Origin: Eubacteriales Family XIII. Incertae Sedis bacterium
Lineage (GTDB): Bacteria > Bacillota > Clostridia > Peptostreptococcales > Anaerovoracaceae
Direction of reading: 5' to 3'
Assembly: GCA_031264295.1 (NCBI GenBank)
Contig: JAISED010000029.1
Span: forward strand, 1 to 54,051
Length of the DNA: 54,051 nt
The notes beneath the pieces were generated by a model. The model was not told where the DNA came from. It saw only the letters and a program-made list of their open reading frames with translations, and did no database searches. Positions 47,631 to 54,051 of this stretch are shown in pieces; positions within the stretch are counted from its first letter, which is position 1; the number at the start of each line of letters is the position of its first letter. A program made the translations under genes and the position numbers.

Positions 47631-47996
47631 TCAAACCGGTCTTGTCCTTTCTATTTCTACTCCAAAATAATCGAAGATCCCGTGAACTGGCGCCTCGGGT
47701 TTTTTAACCCTTATTCGTATCTTCATCACCTGCGGATTGGATGAAAAGATCGCGCCGCACAGTCTTTCCGCCAAGCCCTCAATGAGCTTGAACCGTTCGC
47801 CTGTAACTATCTTTTTTATCGTTTCATATACGGCGCCATAGTCCGCGGAGAAGTTTAAATCATCCGTCTCTCCGGCTTCCTTCAATGAAAGATAGAGATA
47901 AGCGTCAATAAAAAACTTTTGTCCCAGGGTTTTTTCTTCATGCAAAACGCCATGGTAGCCGTAAAATGCCATATTCTCCATTATGATCTTATCCAT
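47631..47996 (-). CDS. folB: Dihydroneopterin aldolase
   Basis: A 121-residue FolB with MENMAFYGYHGVLHEEKTLGQKFFID at the start (split motif: FYGYHG and the catalytic Glu region) and KIRIRVKKPEAPV near the end. It splits dihydroneopterin into 6-hydroxymethyl-dihydropterin and glycolaldehyde. Its Shine-Dalgarno AGGAGG is the last unit of the 14-bp tandem array lying between it and folP. Confidence 0.94.
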   Translation of the reverse strand: MDKIIMENMAFYGYHGVLHEEKTLGQKFFIDAYLYLSLKEAGETDDLNFSADYGAVYETIKKIVTGERFKLIEGLAERLCGAIFSSNPQVMKIRIRVKKPEAPVHGIFDYFGVEIERTRPV

Positions 47997-47999
47997 ATT

Positions 48000-48111
48000 G
48001 CCTCCTCACACTTGCCCCCTCACACTTGCTTCCTCACACTTGCCTCCTCACAATCGCGTCCTCACACTTGCTTCCTTACAATCGCCGCCTCACAATCGCG
48101 TCCTCACAATC
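48000..48111. repeat. Eight 14-bp tandem repeats carrying Shine-Dalgarno cores
   Basis: Eight units of 14 bp from 48000; on the minus strand a typical unit is AAGTGTGAGGAGGC. Most units contain GAGGA or GAGGAGG. The unit nearest folB acts as its ribosome binding site, and the folP stop codon lies in the seventh unit. Unit length is not a multiple of 3, so changes in copy number would also change how folP ends. Confidence 0.9.
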
Positions 48112-48899
48112 GCGTCCGCAACCCTGGCAGCCCGGACGTTTGCAAGAACATTATGCACTCTCACAATATCCATCCCCTGAGAAATACCCAAGACGGTCGT
48201 GGCTATTGTCCCTTCATCCCTGTCTTTCGGGGGAAGTTCCAATACTTTTCCGATCATGGATTTCCTTGAAGCGCCGAGCAGCACAGGATAACCGAGTGAT
48301 TTAATCTCCCTAAGCCGCCCCATTACGATCAGATTTTGCTCGGCCGTTTTCCCGAATCCCAATCCCGGATCCAGAATGATCCGCTCGTCTAAAACGCCCG
48401 CTTCCTTCGCAATCCTCACGGATTCCATGAGAAACCGTTTGATTTCTTCGATTATATCACCCCCATATTCAGTACCGTTTTGATTGTGCATCAAAACGGC
48501 AGGGACGCCGTATTTTGCCGCCACAGCCGCCATCTCTCCGTCACCCTGAAATCCCCAAATGTCGTTGATTATGTGGATTCCGTTTTTTATCGCTTCCTCC
48601 GCCACCTCAGCCCTTATAGTATCCAGTGACAGTATCGCGTCTGTTTCCCGGCTGAGCCTTTTGACTACCGGCATCACCCTCTTGAGTTCTTCTTCAGCAC
48701 TTATTCTTATGTGCCCCGGTCTTGAGGACTCACCGCCTATGTCTATAATGTCCGCACCGTCCCTCAGCATTTCCATCGCGTGTTCAACGGCTTTATCTTC
48801 CGAAATAAAATCTCCCCCGTCTGAAAACGAGTCGGGTGTGAGATTTAAAATCCCCATAATCAGGGTTTTTTCTCCGAATACCATATTTTTTTTATCCAT
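48090..48899 (-). CDS. folP: Dihydropteroate synthase
   Basis: A 269-residue TIM-barrel enzyme with MGILNLTPDSFSDGG (16-30), DIIDIGGESSRPG (55-67) and LDPGLGFGKT; these bind the pterin pyrophosphate and p-aminobenzoate. The C-terminal ARVADAIVRTRL is partly encoded by the 14-bp repeats. GGGAGGG precedes the ATG. Co-transcribed 11 bp after folE. Confidence 0.96.
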   Translation of the reverse strand: MDKKNMVFGEKTLIMGILNLTPDSFSDGGDFISEDKAVEHAMEMLRDGADIIDIGGESSRPGHIRISAEEELKRVMPVVKRLSRETDAILSLDTIRAEVAEEAIKNGIHIINDIWGFQGDGEMAAVAAKYGVPAVLMHNQNGTEYGGDIIEEIKRFLMESVRIAKEAGVLDERIILDPGLGFGKTAEQNLIVMGRLREIKSLGYPVLLGASRKSMIGKVLELPPKDRDEGTIATTVLGISQGMDIVRVHNVLANVRAARVADAIVRTRL

Positions 48900-48910
48900 G
48901 CGCCCTCCCG

Positions 48911-49471
48911 CTAATTATTGATCATCGACATGACCTCAGCCCGCGACTTCGGATCTGTTTTAAACACCCCTCTGACCACTGACGTTACCGTCTTCGAGCC
49001 GGGTTTTTTTACACCTCGCATGGTCATACACATGTGTTCTGCTTCGATCACAACGATTACCCCGTATGGGTCGAGCTTATGCATGATCGCGTCGGCGATC
49101 GTTGCCGTAATCCTCTCCTGAAGCTGCGGTCTTTTCGCAACTGTCTCCACCACCCTTGCGAGTTTGCTTAAACCTGTAAGCTTGCCGTTACGGGGGAGAT
49201 ACGCTACGTGTGCCTTGCCGAAAAATGGCGCGAAATGATGCTCGCACATTGAATAGAATGGTATATCCTTTACCAAAACAAGCTCTTCGTACCTTTCATC
49301 CTGAAAAAATATTTCGAGATCCTTTTCCGGATCCTCTCCAAGCCCCGAGAATATTTCTTCATACATTCTTGACACCCGCTTGGGCGTGTCTACAAGACCT
49401 TCCCGTTCCGGGTCTTCTCCAATAGCGCAAAGTATTTCTCTGACAGCTCTCTCTATTCTTTCCTTATCCAT
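48911..49471 (-). CDS. folE: GTP cyclohydrolase I
   Basis: A 186-residue FolE. Zinc ligands Cys76, His79 ([10 protein letters not shown]) and Cys148 (EHMCMTMRG) are present, as are LSKLARVVE and [10 protein letters not shown]. It converts GTP to dihydroneopterin triphosphate, the first step of pterin synthesis. ATG at 49471 is chosen over GTG at 49477, since GGAGGG would be too close to the latter. Confidence 0.96.
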   Translation of the reverse strand: MDKERIERAVREILCAIGEDPEREGLVDTPKRVSRMYEEIFSGLGEDPEKDLEIFFQDERYEELVLVKDIPFYSMCEHHFAPFFGKAHVAYLPRNGKLTGLSKLARVVETVAKRPQLQERITATIADAIMHKLDPYGVIVVIEAEHMCMTMRGVKKPGSKTVTSVVRGVFKTDPKSRAEVMSMINN

Positions 49472-49481
49472 GAACACCCTC

Positions 49482-50330
49482 CTATGTCAACCGCTCGCAG
49501 GCCTCCACGACGTGACTCAGCAATATGGCCGTTGTTACGGCGCCCAGCCCCCCTACCGCCGGGGTGATCGCTTTCACTTGTCCGAACACATTTTCGTAAT
49601 CCACATCCCCGCAGATTTTCCCATCGCCCGCGTCATTGATTCCCACATCGATCACAATTGAATCGGGATTGAAGTATTCTTCACCCATGAATTTTGCCTT
49701 GCCTATGGCCGCCACTACAATATCCGCGTTTCCGGTCACTGCCGCCATGTCTTCTGTCTTTGAATGACATATCGTTACCGTCGCATTCTCGTTCAGCAAG
49801 AGCATTGCCAAGGGCTTACCCACTACCATGCTTCTCCCAGCGATGGCGATATTCGCGCCCGCTAAGGGAATCTCATAGCCCTTCAGCGTCTCCACCACTG
49901 CTTTAGGCGTGCACGGGGCAAATCCGGATGTCTTGCCCTCAAAAACTTTTTCAAGGTTGAGAGGCGACATACAGTCGATATCCTTTTCAGGAGCGATTGC
50001 CTTGGAGATCAAATCCTGATCCAGATGGGCAGGCAGCGGTCTAAAGAGCATGATCCCATGCACGCTGCTATCCTTATTGGCGCTTTCAATAACGCGTATT
50101 AATTCATTTGTACTGATGTCTTGAGTCAATTCATCCACTCTGCTATTGATCCCTAAAGCGCCGCAGCTTCTGAGAATCCCACGCTCATATGCGATGTCGT
50201 CCTCCCGTTCGCCCACTCGCAGAATGAGAACAGACGGCGTTACGCCACGCCTTCCCAGCGTTTCGATTCGCGCTTTCAGCTCTGCTCTCAGGCTCTCTAC
50301 AATCTTCTTTCCTTCCAGTCTTACTCCCAT
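49482..50330 (-). CDS. folD: Methylenetetrahydrofolate dehydrogenase (FolD), variant active site
   Basis: A 282-residue FolD with the NADP-binding [14 protein letters not shown] segment and [15 protein letters not shown] at the end. In canonical bifunctional FolD the cyclohydrolase site uses a Tyr, a Lys four residues later, a Gln and an Asp. Here Tyr48 and Asp119 are present, but the Lys position is Ile52 ([15 protein letters not shown]) and the Gln position is Phe96 (GIMLFRPLP). Dehydrogenase activity is likely; cyclohydrolase activity is in doubt. I recall similar REDDxxYERG variants from other Clostridia. It sits between fhs and folE. Confidence 0.9.
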   Translation of the reverse strand: MGVRLEGKKIVESLRAELKARIETLGRRGVTPSVLILRVGEREDDIAYERGILRSCGALGINSRVDELTQDISTNELIRVIESANKDSSVHGIMLFRPLPAHLDQDLISKAIAPEKDIDCMSPLNLEKVFEGKTSGFAPCTPKAVVETLKGYEIPLAGANIAIAGRSMVVGKPLAMLLLNENATVTICHSKTEDMAAVTGNADIVVAAIGKAKFMGEEYFNPDSIVIDVGINDAGDGKICGDVDYENVFGQVKAITPAVGGLGAVTTAILLSHVVEACERLT

Positions 50331-50377
50331 TTTTCACCTTCTATTACTGCTATTTCCATCTTATCGCCGTTTCTACC

Positions 50378-52048
50378 TTATGACAAGCCCGTGATCTTGC
50401 CGTCGTCATTGATATCCATTCCATTGGCCGCGGGTACTTTCGGAAGACCCGGCATGGTCATGATATCGCCCGTTATGGCCACGATAAAGCCTGCGCCCGC
50501 AGATACTCTTAGCTCTCGTACTGTAATTTTAAAGCCTGTAGGCGCTCCCGTAAGTTTCGCGTCGTCCGAGAATGAATACTGTGTCTTAGCCATGCATATC
50601 GGCATTTTATCCAAGCCCAGTTTAACAATGTCCGCGATTTGCTTTTTCGCGTCTGCTGTGAATTCAACGCCGTCAGCGCGGTAAATCTCCCTTGCGATAG
50701 TATTTATTTTATCCTCTATGGCGTTTTCAGGATCGTAAAGCGGCGTGTAGTCCGAGCTTCCGGTTTCGCAGATTTCTACGAGTTTCTTCGCCAGTCCGAT
50801 TCCGCCCGCTCCGCCTTTTGTGAATACTTCTGAGAGGATCGCATCGACGCCCTTGTCCGCGCATCTTGCCTGCAGCAGTTCGAGTTCTTTTTCCGTATCC
50901 GTCGGGAATTTATTGATCGCAACTACAGTAGGCACGCCGAATTTCGCCAGATTTTCAATGTGGCGCTCCAGATTTGCAAATCCTGCCTCAAGCGCTGTCG
51001 TATCCTCGTTATGCAGTTCGTTTTTTGGCATCCCACCGTGCATCTTCAGCGCCCTCACAGTCGCTACGATCACTGCCGCGTCGGGCTTCAGCCCTGCGAA
51101 ACGGCACTTTATGTCAAAGAATTTCTCTGCCCCGAGATCCGCCCCGAAACCCGCCTCGGTGACGACATAGTCCGCGAGTTTTAACGCGAGCTTTGTCGCC
51201 ATGACGGAATTGCAGCCGTGGGCGATGTTCGCAAAGGGACCTCCATGTATGATGGCAGGCGTATTTTCGAGTGTCTGTACCAGATTGGGCATGATCGCGT
51301 CTTTAAGAAGCAGTGCCATGGCGCCGGTCGCTTCCAGTTCGCCCGCGCTTACCGCGCCGCCGTAGATGTTATAGGCGACCACCATTTTCGACAGCCGTTC
51401 TTTAAGATCCGACAAGCTCTCGGCAAGGCATAGGATCGCCATGATTTCCGACGCCACGGTGATGTCAAAGCCTGTCTGCCTGGTGACGCCGTCCCCCTTG
51501 CCGCCCAGTCCAACGATAACGCTCCGCAGAACCCTGTCATTCATATCCAGCGCCCTTCTCCATACGATCTTCTTGGGGTCGATGTTCAAGGCGTTCCCTT
51601 GATGCAGATGATTATCCAGCAATGCCGCCAGCAGGTTGTGCGCGGAGGTGATCGCGTGAAAATCTCCGGTGAAATGCAGGTTGATATCATCCATAGGAAG
51701 CACCTGCGCGTATCCGCCCCCGGCGGCGCCGCCCTTTACTCCGAAACATGGTCCAAGCGACGGCTCGCGTAGGGTGGTAATCGCTTTTTTCCCGATCTTG
51801 TTAAGCGCCATAGAAAGACCGACGTTCGTCGTCGTCTTTCCCTCCCCTGCAGGCGTAGGATTTATGGCAGTAACGAGTATCAGCTTGGCGCCGGTCTTAC
51901 CCTCCAGCCTTTTCATCACATTCAATGACACCTTGGCCTTGTATTTCCCATAGAGTTCCAGTTCATCGTCCCGAATCCCCAAACCCTTAGCTAGATCCAT
52001 AATAGGAAGCATCTTCGCCTCCTGTGCAATTTGTACATCCGTCTTCAC
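50378..52048 (-). CDS. fhs: Formate-tetrahydrofolate ligase
   Basis: A 556-residue FTHFS that activates formate as 10-formyl-THF with ATP. The P-loop is TPAGEGKTT (65-73); [23 protein letters not shown] and FTGDFHAI are family signatures. The start is GTG at 52048, about 10 bp from GGAGGAG. It is the first gene of the folate operon, downstream of the structured leader at 52074-52130. Used in acetogenic or purine-supplying one-carbon metabolism; no other Wood-Ljungdahl genes are seen here. Confidence 0.97.
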   Translation of the reverse strand: MKTDVQIAQEAKMLPIMDLAKGLGIRDDELELYGKYKAKVSLNVMKRLEGKTGAKLILVTAINPTPAGEGKTTTNVGLSMALNKIGKKAITTLREPSLGPCFGVKGGAAGGGYAQVLPMDDINLHFTGDFHAITSAHNLLAALLDNHLHQGNALNIDPKKIVWRRALDMNDRVLRSVIVGLGGKGDGVTRQTGFDITVASEIMAILCLAESLSDLKERLSKMVVAYNIYGGAVSAGELEATGAMALLLKDAIMPNLVQTLENTPAIIHGGPFANIAHGCNSVMATKLALKLADYVVTEAGFGADLGAEKFFDIKCRFAGLKPDAAVIVATVRALKMHGGMPKNELHNEDTTALEAGFANLERHIENLAKFGVPTVVAINKFPTDTEKELELLQARCADKGVDAILSEVFTKGGAGGIGLAKKLVEICETGSSDYTPLYDPENAIEDKINTIAREIYRADGVEFTADAKKQIADIVKLGLDKMPICMAKTQYSFSDDAKLTGAPTGFKITVRELRVSAGAGFIVAITGDIMTMPGLPKVPAANGMDINDDGKITGLS

Positions 52049-52073
52049 AGTTTTTCATCTCCTCCATATATTG

Positions 52074-52130
52074 GGGGATTTCTATACGCTGTCCGTCCAA
52101 TTATTTAAATTGAGAATAGTATAAAACCCC
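52074..52130 (-). promoter_or_regulatory. Structured leader of the fhs/folate operon
   Basis: On the minus strand GGGGTTTTATAC (52130-52119) pairs with GTATAGAAATCCCC (52087-52074) apart from two bulges or mismatches, enclosing a 31-nt loop. It lies between the promoter and the fhs ribosome binding site (about 5 nt before it begins). I do not recognise it as a THF riboswitch; it may be another cis-regulatory RNA. Confidence 0.45.
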
Positions 52131-52146
52131 TTATCATTGCCTATTA

Positions 52147-52175
52147 ATTATATCCCACAATGCCGATAAATCCAA
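52147..52175 (-). promoter_or_regulatory. Promoter of the fhs/folate operon
   Basis: TTGGAT (52175-52170), 17-bp spacer, TATAAT (52152-52147) on the minus strand, about 100 bp upstream of fhs. Confidence 0.55.
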
Positions 52176-52182
52176 TATAATA

Positions 52183-52211
52183 TTGCCAGATCGATGTTTT
52201 TGGCGTATACT
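52183..52211 (+). promoter_or_regulatory. Promoter of the aminotransferase gene
   Basis: TTGCCA (52183-52188), 17-bp spacer, TATACT (52206-52211), divergent from the folate promoter and 126 bp upstream of the ATG. Confidence 0.5.
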
Positions 52212-52337
52212 TTAAGCGAAAGGCCAAGCGGCGGCTTACGGGAACTTATAATACTGAGTTCGGTTCAAAGCGGCATGGGCTTCGGCTTGTCAGCATAGGT
52301 TTAAATCAATACATTTCTGCGAAAGGATGATTTTTAC

Positions 52338-53534
52338 ATGATTTCCAAAAAAATGATCGCGCTTGTAGAGGGCAGCGGCGCCATCCGCGCGATGTTTGAA
52401 GAGGGTAACAGATTGGCCGCATTGTACGGCCGCGAGAATGTTTTCGACTTCAGCCTGGGGAATCCTAATTTCCCTGCGCCCGAGGCGGTTAAACAGGCGA
52501 TCTCGGATATAATAAACAATGAAGACCCCGTGACGGTTCACGGTTACATGAGCAACGCGGGTTACGCGGATGTGCGCGAGAGCATCGCAGCATCGCTGAA
52601 CAGCCGCTTCGGAACCTCATTCGGGCTGAACAACATCATCATGTCCGTCGGCGCGGCCGGCGGTCTCAACGTAGTTTTGAAAACCCTGCTGAATCCCGGG
52701 GACGAGGTGATCGTCTTCGCGCCGTACTTTGTCGAATACGGCAATTATGTCGGCACATTTGACGGCAAGCTCGTCGTCGTGCCGCCTGACACTAGTGATT
52801 TTCTGCCTAAGCCGGAAGCGCTTGAAGCAGCAATAAGCCCCAGAACTAAGGTGATCATCCTTAATTCACCCAACAATCCCACGGGCGTCGTATACTCCGC
52901 CGAAACCATAAGGCGGATAGCGGAAGTCCTTGAAAAAGGGCAGCAGACGCACGGCACGAGCATTTATATCATTTCAGATGAGCCGTATCGTGAACTCGCC
53001 TATGACGGCGTCGACGTCCCTTATCTCACCGGCTTTTATGAAAATACCATCGTCTGTTATTCTTGGTCGAAATCACTTTCCCTGCCCGGCGAACGTATCG
53101 GCTATATAGTCATACCTGACGCCGCCTATGAATATCAGCTGCTTTTCGACGCCGCTTGTATCGCTACGCGGATGCTGGGTTTTGTCAACGCCCCTTCATT
53201 GATGCAGCGCGCCGCCGCCAAATGTCTCGACGCTAAAACGGACATCCAGTCCTACGATCGAAACAGAAAGCGGCTGTATGGCTGGCTCACGGACTGCGGC
53301 TTTGAGTGCGTCTTCCCTCAGGGAGCGTTTTATCTGTGGATGAAGAGTCCCGTACCTGAGCCGGAGTTTATAGAAGCGGCGAAGAGGCATAATATTCTCT
53401 TAGTCCCCGGCGGCGCATTCGGATGTCCCGGATATGTGCGCCTCGCTTATTGCGTTTCTCCCGATACTATAGAGCATTCATTGCCGGCATTTAAAAAGCT
53501 TGCTGCGGAATACCCAAAAATCGATCATAGTTGA
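52338..53534 (+). CDS. PLP-dependent class I/II aminotransferase
   Basis: A 398-residue fold-type-I aminotransferase. Marks: SLGNPNFPAPEAV near the start, NSPNNPTGVVYS (substrate and PLP contacts), SDEPYRELAYDG, the lysine motif YSWSKSLSLPGERIGY with its Schiff-base Lys, and a late Arg in VRLAYC that binds the alpha-carboxylate. The amino acid specificity (aspartate, aromatic or other) cannot be read. It follows AAAGGATG and stands alone, divergent from the folate operon. Confidence 0.92.
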   Translation: MISKKMIALVEGSGAIRAMFEEGNRLAALYGRENVFDFSLGNPNFPAPEAVKQAISDIINNEDPVTVHGYMSNAGYADVRESIAASLNSRFGTSFGLNNIIMSVGAAGGLNVVLKTLLNPGDEVIVFAPYFVEYGNYVGTFDGKLVVVPPDTSDFLPKPEALEAAISPRTKVIILNSPNNPTGVVYSAETIRRIAEVLEKGQQTHGTSIYIISDEPYRELAYDGVDVPYLTGFYENTIVCYSWSKSLSLPGERIGYIVIPDAAYEYQLLFDAACIATRMLGFVNAPSLMQRAAAKCLDAKTDIQSYDRNRKRLYGWLTDCGFECVFPQGAFYLWMKSPVPEPEFIEAAKRHNILLVPGGAFGCPGYVRLAYCVSPDTIEHSLPAFKKLAAEYPKIDHS

Positions 53535-53661
53535 CCATAATTGATCACTATAGTCTTACATAGTACTAAATGGCACAGGTTCTTTTAGCACAAGCGGTGA
53601 TACCGGATATTCATCTTGGACAAGCTACGGCGCCGGACTTGAGTCCGCTAAATATAGTAAG

Positions 53662-53704
53662 AAGGTATTGTTTCCGTTCTGTGAGTGGATGCAATACCTT
53701 TTAT
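53662..53704 (+). terminator. Terminator-like hairpin after the aminotransferase gene
   Basis: AAGGTATTG (53662-53670) and CAATACCTT (53692-53700), perfect 9-bp arms with a 21-nt loop, followed by TTATAATT. It lies about 130 bp past the stop codon. Confidence 0.5.
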
Positions 53705-53838
53705 AATTCTGTTTCCCATCGTTCCAAAACGATCCACCCGTCTCCATTCCAATAGATGATTTGACTATCTCGACCGGCTATGTTGCCTCGGTAGGATCCA
53801 TCGCCGGACGAACGGAGGATAATACTGCAAATGCGCAT
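53701..53838 (-). other. Small open frame, possible remnant of a gene 3' end
   Basis: A 45-codon frame from ATG (53838) to TAA (53703-53701) includes GDGSYRGNIAGRDSQIIYWN and then GDGWIVLERWE. The composition (paired aromatic and Gly/Asp residues) looks protein-like, more so than the other frames here. No ribosome binding site is seen, and it overlaps the hairpin. It may be the last piece of a decayed gene. The rest of 53535-54051 shows no gene I can support. Confidence 0.25.
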
Positions 53839-54002
53839 AAAACAGTTTACCAAATTGGCTTTCTTTGCTCAAGAAAAAGTAGGCCAATAAACACGTATAA
53901 AAATACAAGACGAATCCTTGCCTAGCCCCACACTTAGGAACTGTGAAATAATAACATGCACAGATTGCGTAGGATTTTTTTCGCCGGGCGAGGCGGCGGG
54001 TT

Positions 54003-54028
54003 CCGTTGATACTCGGCAGTATCAACGG
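54003..54028. repeat. Palindrome near the right edge
   Basis: CCGTTGATACT and AGTATCAACGG are perfect 11-bp arms with CGGC between them. GC-rich flanks (GCCGGGCG to the left, GCCCGACGG to the right) could extend it into a larger cruciform. It might be a terminator of a gene beyond the edge or a dispersed repeat. Confidence 0.6.
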
Positions 54029-54051
54029 GTTCCGGCTACGAAGCCCGACGG

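Noticed and set aside
48000-48111. CRISPR-like short repeats
   Set aside because: The 14-bp units have no spacers and overlap folP.
52049-52180. THF riboswitch upstream of fhs
   Set aside because: The leader is structured, but the conserved riboswitch core as I remember it could not be found.
53765-54025. 86-codon minus-strand frame near the right edge
   Set aside because: No ribosome binding site and an implausible composition; the neighbouring short frame looks more protein-like.

Overview
The window looks like a chromosomal segment of a strictly anaerobic member of the Clostridia (Firmicutes). The evidence is a type III glutamine synthetase, a SpoVB-type flippase, cohesin and dockerin modules, a three-SLH surface protein, an AddA helicase-nuclease, sulfate reduction by a flavoprotein plus ferredoxin pair, strong Shine-Dalgarno sites, and several TTG/GTG starts. 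Most genes read on the minus strand in compact operons. I used no database; family assignments rest on motifs read from the translated sequence.

Left edge (1-3430): an accessory patch. An AAA+ ATPase is followed by a subtilisin-like protease that stops just after its catalytic serine. Beside it sit a partial gene running off the edge behind a consensus promoter, and a decayed transposase.

Sulfur island (3441-14191): two leftward operons flank a rightward LacI-family regulator gene. One encodes an APS-reductase-like flavoprotein and ferredoxin, sulfate adenylyltransferase CysD/CysN and a MetY-like sulfhydrylase. The other encodes a sulfate ABC transporter (Sbp, CysT, CysW, CysA). Both promoters carry the same 19-bp element (17 of 19 identical) exactly 2 bp upstream of the -35 box, pointing to a shared regulator. 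The pathway in the window runs sulfate uptake -> APS -> sulfite, then sulfide -> homocysteine; sulfite reductase is not present.

Central housekeeping part (14236-25838): tRNA-Leu(UAG), a sodium:solute symporter, and an operon of a KaiC-like/PEP-synthase-like fusion, lepA and glpK. Then come rpsT, an EAL-HDOD signalling protein followed by an orphan type II thioesterase, and deoD.

Surface and signalling part (25898-46317): a membrane GGDEF-EAL protein, an SLH surface protein, pyrG with a structured leader, glnN, addA, a SpoVB-like flippase, and an operon of a membrane-anchored cohesin-like protein, a secreted phosphoesterase with its own cohesin and dockerin, and a YibE/F membrane protein.

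Right part (46474-54051): a seven-gene folate/one-carbon operon (fhs, folD, folE, folP, folB, folK, HD hydrolase), a divergent PLP aminotransferase, and a gene-poor end with a large palindrome.

Tandem arrays are a recurring oddity: 36-bp units over the glpK stop codon, 35-bp units in the SLH gene leader, and 14-bp units, each holding a Shine-Dalgarno-like core, running from the folP stop to the folB start.
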